Positions 54,365 through 62,020 of a DNA stretch of 64,000 bases are shown in pieces. The DNA lies in contig NZ_FUKM01000033.1 in assembly GCF_900163645.1 (NCBI RefSeq), forward strand, positions 124,001-188,000. The letters are read 5' to 3'. This DNA comes from Halomonas citrativorans (lineage in GTDB: Bacteria; Pseudomonadota; Gammaproteobacteria; Pseudomonadales; Halomonadaceae). A model generated the notes under the pieces. The model ran no database searches. It was given only the letters and a program-made list of their open reading frames with translations, and was not told the origin of the DNA. The translations under genes and the position numbers were made by a program. The number at the start of each line of letters is the position of its first letter. Positions within the stretch are counted from its first letter, which is position 1.

Positions 54365-54928
54365 TTAAGCATCTGCTGAGCTTACTAATTGTTCGAAAAG
54401 TGCTTCTATGGCCTGCGCAGTTGGTGTTTCGTTGGCAAACAGGATGCGGTACATCAGAGGCGCCACCACTATTTGGGTGACCCGCCCTATATCCATCGGC
54501 TGCTCTCCTCTGGCAAGGCCGCGTTCGTTTATTACTTCAATCTGCTGACGCAAGAAGCCATCACATTTACCCGCGCTGGTATGGCCTTCTGTGCCTAGAA
54601 CATCGCGGAGCATCGCCCGCCCTGGGGCTGATGACATTTCCTCAAAGTACTCAACAAGCCAGGCTAACAAGTCGCTACGCACACTTCCTGTATCGGCTGG
54701 CGGCTGCTCCGGCTGCAGTTGTTCGACGGCAACGTCGGCCAGTAACTGGGCAAGATCACCCCAGCGACGGTAGATCGTCGAGGGGGTGACGTCAGCGCGT
54801 GTGGCAATGGCGGGCACCGTAAGCCCGGCCCGGCCTTGCTCTTGTTGCAGATCTCGAACGGCTTGATGAACGGCAGCCTGAATACGAGCGCTGCGGCCCC
54901 CTGGACGAGGAGTGGGTTTGTTGGTCAT
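54365..54928 (-). CDS. TetR family regulator of the MFS-AtzG-AtzE operon
   Basis: TetR protein of 187 aa with HTH GLTVPAIATRADVTPSTIYRRWGDLAQLLADVA and a TetR_C-like rest. Divergent from the MFS/AtzG/AtzE operon. A 27-base palindrome in the intergenic region (54984-55010) is its likely operator. Confidence 0.88.
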   Translation of the reverse strand: MTNKPTPRPGGRSARIQAAVHQAVRDLQQEQGRAGLTVPAIATRADVTPSTIYRRWGDLAQLLADVAVEQLQPEQPPADTGSVRSDLLAWLVEYFEEMSSAPGRAMLRDVLGTEGHTSAGKCDGFLRQQIEVINERGLARGEQPMDIGRVTQIVVAPLMYRILFANETPTAQAIEALFEQLVSSADA

Positions 54929-54983
54929 GTGTCCCTTCTGTACCTATTCGTCGGCACGGTTTCGTCGGTACGGTGCAATAAAT

Positions 54984-55051
54984 CACTAAGGCAAAATATT
55001 TGCGTTAGTGGTTTGTTGAGTTTATGCTCTTTAAAGCTAATATTTTGCCTT
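54984..55051. promoter_or_regulatory. TetR operator region for the MFS-atzGE operon
   Basis: A near-perfect 27-base palindrome spans 54984-55010, with outer arms CACTAA and TTAGTG and inner arms GCAAA and TTTGC. The inner part AAGGCAAAATATT (54988-55000) is repeated as its exact reverse complement AATATTTTGCCTT at 55039-55051, just before the ribosome-binding site of the MFS gene. Repressor bound at both places could cover the promoter and the start region of the operon. Confidence 0.72.
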
Positions 55052-55063
55052 TTGGGAGAGATC

Positions 55064-56293
55064 ATGTCCATCAACGTTTCTGATACTGTCCGCCGTTCCT
55101 CTAGCTGGAGTTTGTCTCCCGCCCGTACCGTTTTCCTGCACACAGCGATAATGATTGCCTTTTTAGCAGCATCGAGTGCGCCTACCCCGCTGTACCAACT
55201 TTATCAGCAGCAGTGGAGCTTTAGCGCAACACTGCTGACGGTGGTTTTTGCCACTTACGCGCTGGCTTTGCTTTTGGCACTGCTGGTGACGGGGAGGCTG
55301 TCCGATCATATTGGTCGACGTCCGGTTATTGCCATGGCGTTGTCGCTACAGATCATCGCTATGGTGGTTTTTTTGGGTGCGGCCGGGCCGGGTTGGCTGA
55401 TTGGTGCGCGCGCTCTGCAAGGCTTTGCCACGGGTATGGCTACTGCAGCAGTTGGCGCGGCGATACTCGATGTTAGTCGGGAGAAGGGGGCTGTGATTAA
55501 CAGCATCTCACCACTGCTTGGTATGGCAGCCGGCGCGCTAGGCAGTACCTCGTTGGTCGTGTTGGCGCCTGATCCGCTGCACATGGTGTATGCGTTGCTG
55601 CTGGCTATTTTTCTGGTGATGCTGGGCTTGATTTGGCTGGCACCAGAGACGGTGACATATCGCCCGGGTGCATGGGCAAGCCTGAAACCACGCATTACCG
55701 TGCCGCTGCAAGCGCGAAAAACGCTGTTATCTGTCACTCCTGCAAACGTGGCAGTGTGGATGCTAGGTGGTTTTTATCTATCGCTTATGCCATCGCTGAT
55801 CGTTGACGTTACGCATGTGAACACGCCATGGCTGGGTGGTCTTGTCGTCGCAGCGCTAACGCTCACCGGCGCCATAGCGGTTCTGGCGGCTCGCAAGCTG
55901 AGCGCTTTTACAACCCTCTTGTCTGGCGAGCTTGCCTTGGTCGCAGGGCTGGTTGTCATTTTGGTCGGGGCTAACCAGGGAAACGCTGTCTTGCTGTTGG
56001 TCGGGTCGGTTATTGCGGGGTTTGGGTTTGGCGCGAGCTTCCTCGGGGCTGTACGCAGTGTCCTGCCGTTGGCTGAGCCCCATGAACGTGCCGCGCTGAT
56101 GGGCGTGTTCTATATCGAAAGTTATCTGGCCCATAGCGTGCCCACGATGGCTGTCGGCTTCCTGGCGCAGAAGGCCGGCTTGCTGGCCGCGGTCAATATC
56201 TATGGTGCGGTGATCACTGCACTGGCCTTACTCGCCATTATCCTGCTGCTTGTGCAAGCGCGCACTTCAATGAAGAAAGGAAATCAAGCATGA
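55064..56293 (+). CDS. MFS transporter
   Basis: 12-helix-type MFS permease of 409 aa. The ATG at 55064 follows GGGAGAG and opens the family fold (FLHTAIMIAFLAASSAPTPLYQLYQQQWSF); an in-frame start at 54836 overlaps the TetR gene and is rejected. Motif A is RLSDHIGRRPVIAMAL. Overlaps the AtzG-like gene by 4 bases and is under the divergent TetR, so it may move the amidase's substrate or product, or a related toxic compound. Confidence 0.88.
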   Translation: MSINVSDTVRRSSSWSLSPARTVFLHTAIMIAFLAASSAPTPLYQLYQQQWSFSATLLTVVFATYALALLLALLVTGRLSDHIGRRPVIAMALSLQIIAMVVFLGAAGPGWLIGARALQGFATGMATAAVGAAILDVSREKGAVINSISPLLGMAAGALGSTSLVVLAPDPLHMVYALLLAIFLVMLGLIWLAPETVTYRPGAWASLKPRITVPLQARKTLLSVTPANVAVWMLGGFYLSLMPSLIVDVTHVNTPWLGGLVVAALTLTGAIAVLAARKLSAFTTLLSGELALVAGLVVILVGANQGNAVLLLVGSVIAGFGFGASFLGAVRSVLPLAEPHERAALMGVFYIESYLAHSVPTMAVGFLAQKAGLLAAVNIYGAVITALALLAIILLLVQARTSMKKGNQA

Positions 56294-56505
56294 CTGCTCA
56301 AACTGTTTCTCCTATGTCCGCCGAGGAAACCCTGGCTCTGGCTACCAGCTTGGGGCTGCCCCTGAACTCTGAACGTGCGCCACTGATTGCGGGTGTCCTG
56401 CATCACATACACACGGTCATTGCCCGGCTTGACGAATTACCTATCGATGAATCATGCACTCCTTCATTTACCTTTGATGCTAGCCAGGGGAACCAACCAT
56501 GCTAA
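56290..56505 (+). CDS. AtzG-like small subunit (GatC-like)
   Basis: Protein of 71 aa of the DUF4089/AtzG-like type (MSAEETLALATSLGLPLNSERAPLIAGVLHHIHTVIARLDELPIDE). In Pseudomonas the small AtzG partner stabilises the amidase AtzE in the 1-carboxybiuret hydrolase (recalled from published work on AtzE-AtzG). Overlaps the amidase start by 7 bases, which supports a stable pair. Confidence 0.85.
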   Translation: MTAQTVSPMSAEETLALATSLGLPLNSERAPLIAGVLHHIHTVIARLDELPIDESCTPSFTFDASQGNQPC

Positions 56506-57872
56506 ATCCATTAAACCTGACACTGGCCCAAGCCAGTGCCGCCATCGCGGCACGCGAACTGTCACCAGTAGAATTGGTGGATGCGGCCTTGGCGCGTATT
56601 GGTGCACGAGAGCCAGAGATCAACGCTTTTGTATCTGTATGGGAAGACGCCGCCCGTCAGCAGGCACTTGAGGCCGAGCGAGACATTCAACATGGCCGTT
56701 ACCGTGGGCCGCTGCATGGCATTCCTATCGCGCTGAAAGACCTGTTCGATGTTGCTGGTCAACCCACCACTGCCAGCTCCCGTGTTCGGGACGGACATCT
56801 GGCCGAGGCCAACAGCGCGGTAACGGATGCCTTGCTGCGTGGCGGCGCCATACTCTTGGGCAAGACCCATTTGCATGAGTTCGCTTTCGGCCTGACCACA
56901 CCACAAACGCGCAATCCGCTTGATCCACAGCGCACGCCGGGGGGCTCCAGTGGGGGCTCTGCAGCAGCGGTTGCCTATGGCGGCGCCTGGGCAGCCATGG
57001 GAACCGATACCGGTGGCTCGATTCGGGTGCCCGCAGCACTTTGCGGGTTAGTCGGGTTCAAGCCAACGTATGGCTTGGTTTCTCGCCACGGCACTATGCC
57101 CCTGGCCTGGTCGCTCGATCATGCGGGCCCTATGGCACGCACGGTAGAGGATGTTGGCCTGTTATTGCAGGCAGTGATGGGCTTTGATGCGCGCGACCCC
57201 GCTAGCCGTACTCCTCCTGCCTCTTTCGATACCAACGCACAGTCAAATGTGCATGGGCTGCGTGTTGGTATTCCGCGCAACTATTATTTTGACCACGTTG
57301 CGGAGCCAGTCGCCGCGGCGGTTAGGCGTGCGACAGCGCATCTGGAACAACAGGGCGCCGTGCTGGTGGAGGTGGATATTCCACTGGCTGACTACCTCAT
57401 CCCGACTCAGTGGGGCCTGATGGTGGCCGAAGCAGCAACCGTACACGCCAAGGACATACGCCAATCAGCATCGCTATACGGTGATGATGTACGCAGCTTG
57501 CTCGAAGCCGGACAACTGCTGCCAGCAGGCGATTATCTGAAGGCGCAGCGTGCCCGAGGCCTCATCGCTAAGCGCTGGAGTTCTCTGTTTTCAGACATCG
57601 ATGTTTTACTGGCACCCACCGTTCCTCAGACAGCAGCACGCTTGGAGCAGGATACGTTTGATTGGGACGACGGCAGCCAAGAGAGTGTCTCCGAAGCGTA
57701 TGTGCGCTTATGCGCACCCGCCAATGTGACCGGACTACCCGCGCTGACGGTGCCATTTGGTAAGGATCATCAAGGGCTGCCCGTGGGGGTCCAGATTATG
57801 GGCAAGGCATTTGATGACGCCAAAGTGCTACAGGTTGGGCGGGCTATTGAGCAGCCTCTTTCCCCCACTTAA
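56499..57872 (+). CDS. AtzE-type amidase (amidase signature family)
   Basis: Amidase-signature hydrolase of 457 aa, partner of the upstream AtzG-like subunit. The Ser-cisSer-Lys centre is visible: Lys in PIALKDLFDVAGQ (about residue 81), cis-Ser in GGSSGGSAAAVAYGG (about 153) and nucleophile Ser in GTDTGGSIRVPAA (about 177). Similar pairs hydrolyse 1-carboxybiuret-like or other linear N-acyl ureas. No other cyanuric acid genes are here, so the true substrate may differ. Confidence 0.88.
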   Translation: MLNPLNLTLAQASAAIAARELSPVELVDAALARIGAREPEINAFVSVWEDAARQQALEAERDIQHGRYRGPLHGIPIALKDLFDVAGQPTTASSRVRDGHLAEANSAVTDALLRGGAILLGKTHLHEFAFGLTTPQTRNPLDPQRTPGGSSGGSAAAVAYGGAWAAMGTDTGGSIRVPAALCGLVGFKPTYGLVSRHGTMPLAWSLDHAGPMARTVEDVGLLLQAVMGFDARDPASRTPPASFDTNAQSNVHGLRVGIPRNYYFDHVAEPVAAAVRRATAHLEQQGAVLVEVDIPLADYLIPTQWGLMVAEAATVHAKDIRQSASLYGDDVRSLLEAGQLLPAGDYLKAQRARGLIAKRWSSLFSDIDVLLAPTVPQTAARLEQDTFDWDDGSQESVSEAYVRLCAPANVTGLPALTVPFGKDHQGLPVGVQIMGKAFDDAKVLQVGRAIEQPLSPT

Positions 57873-57910
57873 CCGAGCAGGCATTGAGTTCGAGAAAGTG
57901 GTGACGTCAA

Positions 57911-57941
57911 GGCAACTACCAGGGATTGCTTGGTAGTTGCC
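57911..57941 (+). terminator. Strong hairpin after the amidase gene
   Basis: GGCAACTACCA (57911-57921) and TGGTAGTTGCC (57931-57941) form a perfect 11-bp stem with a 9-base loop. Only two T residues follow. It is probably a terminator or transcript-end stabiliser between the convergent amidase and iron ABC genes. Confidence 0.6.
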
Positions 57942-57987
57942 TTAAGCACCAGGTTGAACGGGAAGGCCAAGCACATCCACGTCTTCT

Positions 57988-58827
57988 TCAGGCCTGTGTC
58001 TCCCTATCGGCAGTAGATGCATGCTTACGCTTGCACGCCCCATGCCGCCCCAGCGGTATCATCATTGGCTTGCCCGTTACCGGGTCGTCGATGACGCGGC
58101 TTTCCAGGCCAAAGACATCGCGTACCATCTGTTCGGTAAAGACGTCTTCCGATGAGCCAACGGCGTAGACATTGCCGTTCGCCATGGCGACTAGCTTGTC
58201 GGCGTAACGGGCGGCCAGGTTCAGCTCGTGAAGCACCATCACAATGGTGGTGCCGCGCGTTTGGTTTAAGTCGGTGAGCAGGTCGAGCACTTCGATCTGG
58301 TGGTTGATGTCCAGAAAGGTAGTGGGTTCATCCAGCAGCAGTACATCGGTTTGCTGAGCAAGAGCCATGGCGATCCACGCCCGCTGGCGCTGCCCGCCGG
58401 AAAGTTCTTCTACGGCGCTGTCGGCCAGGTTGGCCATGTGAGTCGCGCTTAAAGCATCGGCTACGGCGGCTTCATCGGCAGCGCTCCAGCGTTGGAAAAG
58501 CCCTTGATGCGGGTGGCGGCCGCGGCTCACCAGCTCAAGCACGGTAATGCCTTCTGGCGCGATAGGCGACTGAGGCAGAAACCCCAGCTGTTGCGCCAAG
58601 CGGCGGGCGGGGAGCTTGTGAATGGCATTGCCATCCAGCCACACGTTGCCTTGCTCCGGTGTCAGGAGCCGTGAAAGCACGCGTAACAGCGTAGATTTTC
58701 CACAGGCGTTAGCGCCCACAATAGCGGTTGTTTGCCCCGCTTGAACGGTTAGGCTGACGTCATTAAGAATGGTCCGTTCGCCGTAGCCTGCGGTCAGGTG
58801 TTGGGTGAGTAGCGACGAAGCGCTCAT
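57988..58827 (-). CDS. Iron-siderophore ABC transporter, ATP-binding protein (FepC-like)
   Basis: Cytoplasmic ATPase of 279 aa. Walker A GANACGKSTLL (Ala-Cys in place of the usual Gly-Cys), Q-loop FLPQSPIAPEGITV, ABC signature VEELSGGQRQRAWIAMALAQQ, Walker B VLLLDEPTTFLD. Powers the two FecCD permeases upstream. The stop faces the amidase gene; its start overlaps the permease stop by 4 bases. Confidence 0.93.
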   Translation of the reverse strand: MSASSLLTQHLTAGYGERTILNDVSLTVQAGQTTAIVGANACGKSTLLRVLSRLLTPEQGNVWLDGNAIHKLPARRLAQQLGFLPQSPIAPEGITVLELVSRGRHPHQGLFQRWSAADEAAVADALSATHMANLADSAVEELSGGQRQRAWIAMALAQQTDVLLLDEPTTFLDINHQIEVLDLLTDLNQTRGTTIVMVLHELNLAARYADKLVAMANGNVYAVGSSEDVFTEQMVRDVFGLESRVIDDPVTGKPMMIPLGRHGACKRKHASTADRETQA

Positions 58828-59897
58828 AGGGTGCCTCTGCTTTTATTGTCGCGAGTAATCAGGTAAACGAGATAGGGGGCGCCTAATACGCCGGTCACAA
58901 TGCCGACCGGATAGCGGGCAGGTAGCAGAAACTGGCCCGCGTAGTCTGCCAAAAGCACCAGCAGAGCGCCTACCAGCGCAGAAGGGATCAATAGCGAGTC
59001 GTTGCGCCCCACTAAACGTGCCGCAATGGGACCGGAAAGAAACGCCACAAACGCAATCGGGCCGGTTACCGCAGTGGCAAAGGCGACAAGTGCCACGGCG
59101 GTAATCACCACAGTAATTCGCGTGAGGGCTAGACGAACGCCTAATCCCACCGCGATATCGTCGCCCATTCGCAGGGTTTCCAGGTCTCGGTGGCGGCTTA
59201 ACAACAGCCCGCCAAACAGTAGCAGGGCGATAAACAGCGGTAGTGCCTGCTCAAGCTGGACACCGTTAAGGCTACCTGCCATCCAGCGTAATGCTTCCTG
59301 TAGCGACCAACTGGGCGCGCGCATTAAAAGGTACGCCGTAACGCTTTGTAGCATCGCGGCCAGGCCAATGCCGATGAGAATTAATCGAGCGCCGGTTACG
59401 CCTTGCTGCCAGGAGAGCCCGTAGATTAACAGCGCCACGCCTAGCCCAGCTGCAATCGCAATGATTGAAACTGCCGTGCCACTGAGCGATAGCACCACAA
59501 TGGCAAACACTGCGCCGGTGCTCGCGCCGGTGCTAATGCCGATAATGTCGGGGCTTGCCAGCGGATTACGCAGTAGGGTTTGAAAAGCGACACCGCCCAG
59601 TCCAAAACAGGCGCCTGCCAGCACCGCAACCACGGCCCTTGGTAAGCGTAATTCTCGCACGGTAAAACTTGCCCCGGGCACCTCAGCGCCACCCATAATG
59701 CGCAGCACCGTGGTGAGTGGCGTAAAGGATTGCCCCAGCATCAAGGTCAACACTACGCCTGCCAGTAAACAGGCGGCCAATACCGCAAGTATCCGCCCCC
59801 GGCGCTTGGCGTGTGCCCGACGCATCTGCCTATAAGGATGATGTTCATGGTGTTGAGAGAGGGATGAAGGGGTGGCGTTATAAGAGGGCGGGTTCAT
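58824..59897 (-). CDS. Iron-siderophore ABC transporter permease (FecCD/FepG-like)
   Basis: FecCD-family permease of 357 aa with a charged cytoplasmic N-terminus and about ten helices. Signatures include FTVRELRLPRAVVAVLAGACFGLGGVAFQTLLRNPLASPDIIGISTGAS and GPIAFVAFLSGPIAARLVG. Overlaps both neighbouring genes by 4 bases. Confidence 0.93.
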   Translation of the reverse strand: MNPPSYNATPSSLSQHHEHHPYRQMRRAHAKRRGRILAVLAACLLAGVVLTLMLGQSFTPLTTVLRIMGGAEVPGASFTVRELRLPRAVVAVLAGACFGLGGVAFQTLLRNPLASPDIIGISTGASTGAVFAIVVLSLSGTAVSIIAIAAGLGVALLIYGLSWQQGVTGARLILIGIGLAAMLQSVTAYLLMRAPSWSLQEALRWMAGSLNGVQLEQALPLFIALLLFGGLLLSRHRDLETLRMGDDIAVGLGVRLALTRITVVITAVALVAFATAVTGPIAFVAFLSGPIAARLVGRNDSLLIPSALVGALLVLLADYAGQFLLPARYPVGIVTGVLGAPYLVYLITRDNKSRGTL

Positions 59898-60970
59898 AGC
59901 GCACCTACTTTGCGGTTGCGTACAATCCAGATAAACACGGGTGCACCGATAAAGGCGGTAACGATGCTTGCATCAAGCTCTGCAGGATGCGCTACCAGTC
60001 GCCCCACCACATCTGAAAACGTTAACAGTACGGCGCCACCCAAGGCGGAAAATGGCAATAGCCAGCGGTAGTCACCGCCGACAAGCAGGCGGCAGGCATG
60101 TGGTACCACCAGCCCGACAAAGCCGATGGGGCCACAGATAGCCGTAATCGGGCCGCATAGCAGTACCGCGCCCACCGCCGACATGGCTCTGGCGACGGCG
60201 ACTTTTTCGCCCAGGCCCGCAGCGGCATCGTCGCCCAGTGCCAGCAGGTTGAGCTTGCGCGCGGCGAGTAACGTGATCACAAAGCCTGCGAGCAAAAAAG
60301 GCAGCACGGGCATGATCTGGTCGTACGTCGCGCCGCCAATGCCGCCCACCAGCCAGGACTGCGCCAGCCCCGCAATATCGCCGCGTGGCAGTATAACGGC
60401 CGTCGCCAGCGAGCTTAACGCCGCCGTCGTAGCGGCCCCGGCCAATGCCAACCTGAGCGGTGTAGCGCCCCCGCGTGCCAGGCTGGCAATAGTGTAAACC
60501 GCCACGGCGGCAAGCCCGGCACCCAGAATAGCCGTCCAGATGTAGGTCGTGGTTTCATCAATCCCAAACCACGCGATCCCTATTACAATGGCCAGTGCTG
60601 CACCGGCGTTAACGCCTAACAGGCCGGGGTCGGCAAGCGGATTACGGGTAAGCCCTTGCATAACGCCTCCCGATACGGCGAGTGCCGCGCCCGCAAGCAC
60701 TGCCAGTAGAGTACGCGGCAAGCGACTCGCCACGGCGGCATCGCCAATGGTTTCTACCTGCCCGCTTAGCGCTGCCGCTATCTCTGGCCAACCCACCGTG
60801 CGAGCGCCAAACGCTACAGAAAGCGTTAGCGCCAACGCAAGCAGCGCCAGCAGCAGTAGGCCTCCAGCAAGGCGCGTGCCTCGCTTTTTACGCTGCCGGG
60901 TAACGCTAGCGGTTGGCGCAGTAACAACGCTACTCTGCGTGGCGTGCGGCTTCTGAGAGCAGGTCAGCAT
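59894..60970 (-). CDS. Iron-siderophore ABC transporter permease (FecCD/FepD-like)
   Basis: Second FecCD permease, 358 aa, with VASRLPRTLLAVLAGAALAVSGGVMQGLTRNPLADPGLLGVNAGAALAI and GPIGFVGLVVPHACRLLVGGDYR. The N-terminal cytoplasmic part is basic (RQRKKRGTRLAGG). From the ATG at 60970 the gene overlaps the end of the binding-protein gene by 41 bases; no later Met precedes the first helix, so I keep this start. Confidence 0.92.
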   Translation of the reverse strand: MLTCSQKPHATQSSVVTAPTASVTRQRKKRGTRLAGGLLLLALLALALTLSVAFGARTVGWPEIAAALSGQVETIGDAAVASRLPRTLLAVLAGAALAVSGGVMQGLTRNPLADPGLLGVNAGAALAIVIGIAWFGIDETTTYIWTAILGAGLAAVAVYTIASLARGGATPLRLALAGAATTAALSSLATAVILPRGDIAGLAQSWLVGGIGGATYDQIMPVLPFLLAGFVITLLAARKLNLLALGDDAAAGLGEKVAVARAMSAVGAVLLCGPITAICGPIGFVGLVVPHACRLLVGGDYRWLLPFSALGGAVLLTFSDVVGRLVAHPAELDASIVTAFIGAPVFIWIVRNRKVGAL

Positions 60971-61922
60971 AATCGTCTAATAACCATGAAATCGACATGG
61001 GTGTCGGATTGGCCGCAGTACCCAGCGGACTATTGTCGAGCAGCACAATGGCGCCGTTTTCAACGACTGGCAGCCGAGAGGTCAACGGATGGGCTTCGAG
61101 CTGTTCAATCAGCGCTTGTCCGCCGTAGGTGACCAGAATATCCACGTCTGCCAGTTGGTCGATTAGCTCAGCGCTGATTTCGCCTGAAAACGTGCCCGGT
61201 GCCGAGTTGGCTTGAACGATCTCTGGCGAGACCAGCCCCAGGTCATGGAAGAATCGCACGCGTGCATCGTTATCGGTGTAGAAAGAGATGCGCCCCAGGT
61301 TGGTGGGGTCGAGGTGCGTCACGAACATGGCTGTTTTGCCCTCTAGTTCGGCATGCGCCTGGGCAGTTTCAGCAATTTGGCGTTCAAGGCGTTCAATCAG
61401 TGCCTGGCCTTCGTCGGCCATGCCCATGCCAGCGCTATTGAGACGAATCATATCGCGCCAGTCTGTCGCCCACGGGCCTTCGGAGTAACCGACTACCGGG
61501 GCAATTTGACTCAAGGTGGTGTAGTCCGCTTGGCTAAGCCCTGAGTAGGCCGCAAGGATTACATCAGGTTGACTGGCCGCAACGGCCTCAAAATCAATGC
61601 CATCACCTTCATCAAACAGGGCGGGGGGCGTTACTTCAAGTTCTTCAAGCCTGGCTTCCACCCAAGGCAGCAAGCCGTTGCCGTTGGTATCGCCAAAATT
61701 AGCGGCAGCAAAGCCGACCGGTACAACGCCTAACGCCAGCGGCACCTCGTGGTTCGCCCACGCCACGGTGGCGATTCGTTCCGGTTTTTCCTGAAGGATG
61801 GTGGTGCCAAGGGCGTGTTTGATTTCTAGCGGGTACTCTTGGGCACCCGCGAGGGTTGACCCTAAAGTAAACGTTGCAACGGCCGCAAGGCCTAGTGCTT
61901 TACTGCTACGTAGCCAAGTCAT
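60930..61922 (-). CDS. Iron-siderophore ABC transporter substrate-binding protein
   Basis: Periplasmic FepB/FhuD-like receptor of 330 aa with a Sec signal peptide (SKALGLAAVATFTLGSTLAGAQEY, cleavage likely after AGA). The core contains RIATVAWANHEVPLALGVVPVG, DVILAAYSGLSQADY and VDILVTYGGQALIEQL, typical of class III binding proteins. GGAGAG precedes the ATG. Order in transcription: binding protein, FepD-like, FepG-like, FepC-like. Confidence 0.92.
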   Translation of the reverse strand: MTWLRSSKALGLAAVATFTLGSTLAGAQEYPLEIKHALGTTILQEKPERIATVAWANHEVPLALGVVPVGFAAANFGDTNGNGLLPWVEARLEELEVTPPALFDEGDGIDFEAVAASQPDVILAAYSGLSQADYTTLSQIAPVVGYSEGPWATDWRDMIRLNSAGMGMADEGQALIERLERQIAETAQAHAELEGKTAMFVTHLDPTNLGRISFYTDNDARVRFFHDLGLVSPEIVQANSAPGTFSGEISAELIDQLADVDILVTYGGQALIEQLEAHPLTSRLPVVENGAIVLLDNSPLGTAANPTPMSISWLLDDYADLLSEAARHAE

Positions 61923-61948
61923 TATGCTCTCCGGTTCAATTATGCAAT

Positions 61949-61980
61949 CGCCTCCATTCGAGCAGTGCCGAATGGAGGCG
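61949..61980 (-). terminator. Hairpin between TonB receptor and binding-protein genes
   Basis: CGCCTCCATTCG (61949-61960) and CGAATGGAGGCG (61969-61980) form a perfect 12-bp stem with an 8-base loop, 40 bases after the receptor stop on the minus strand. A mixed A/T stretch without a clean T-run follows, so it may attenuate transcription and set receptor expression above that of the ABC genes. Confidence 0.6.
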
Positions 61981-62020
61981 GTGGTATCAAGGCGACGCCA
62001 TCATCGCTAACGCCTATGCA

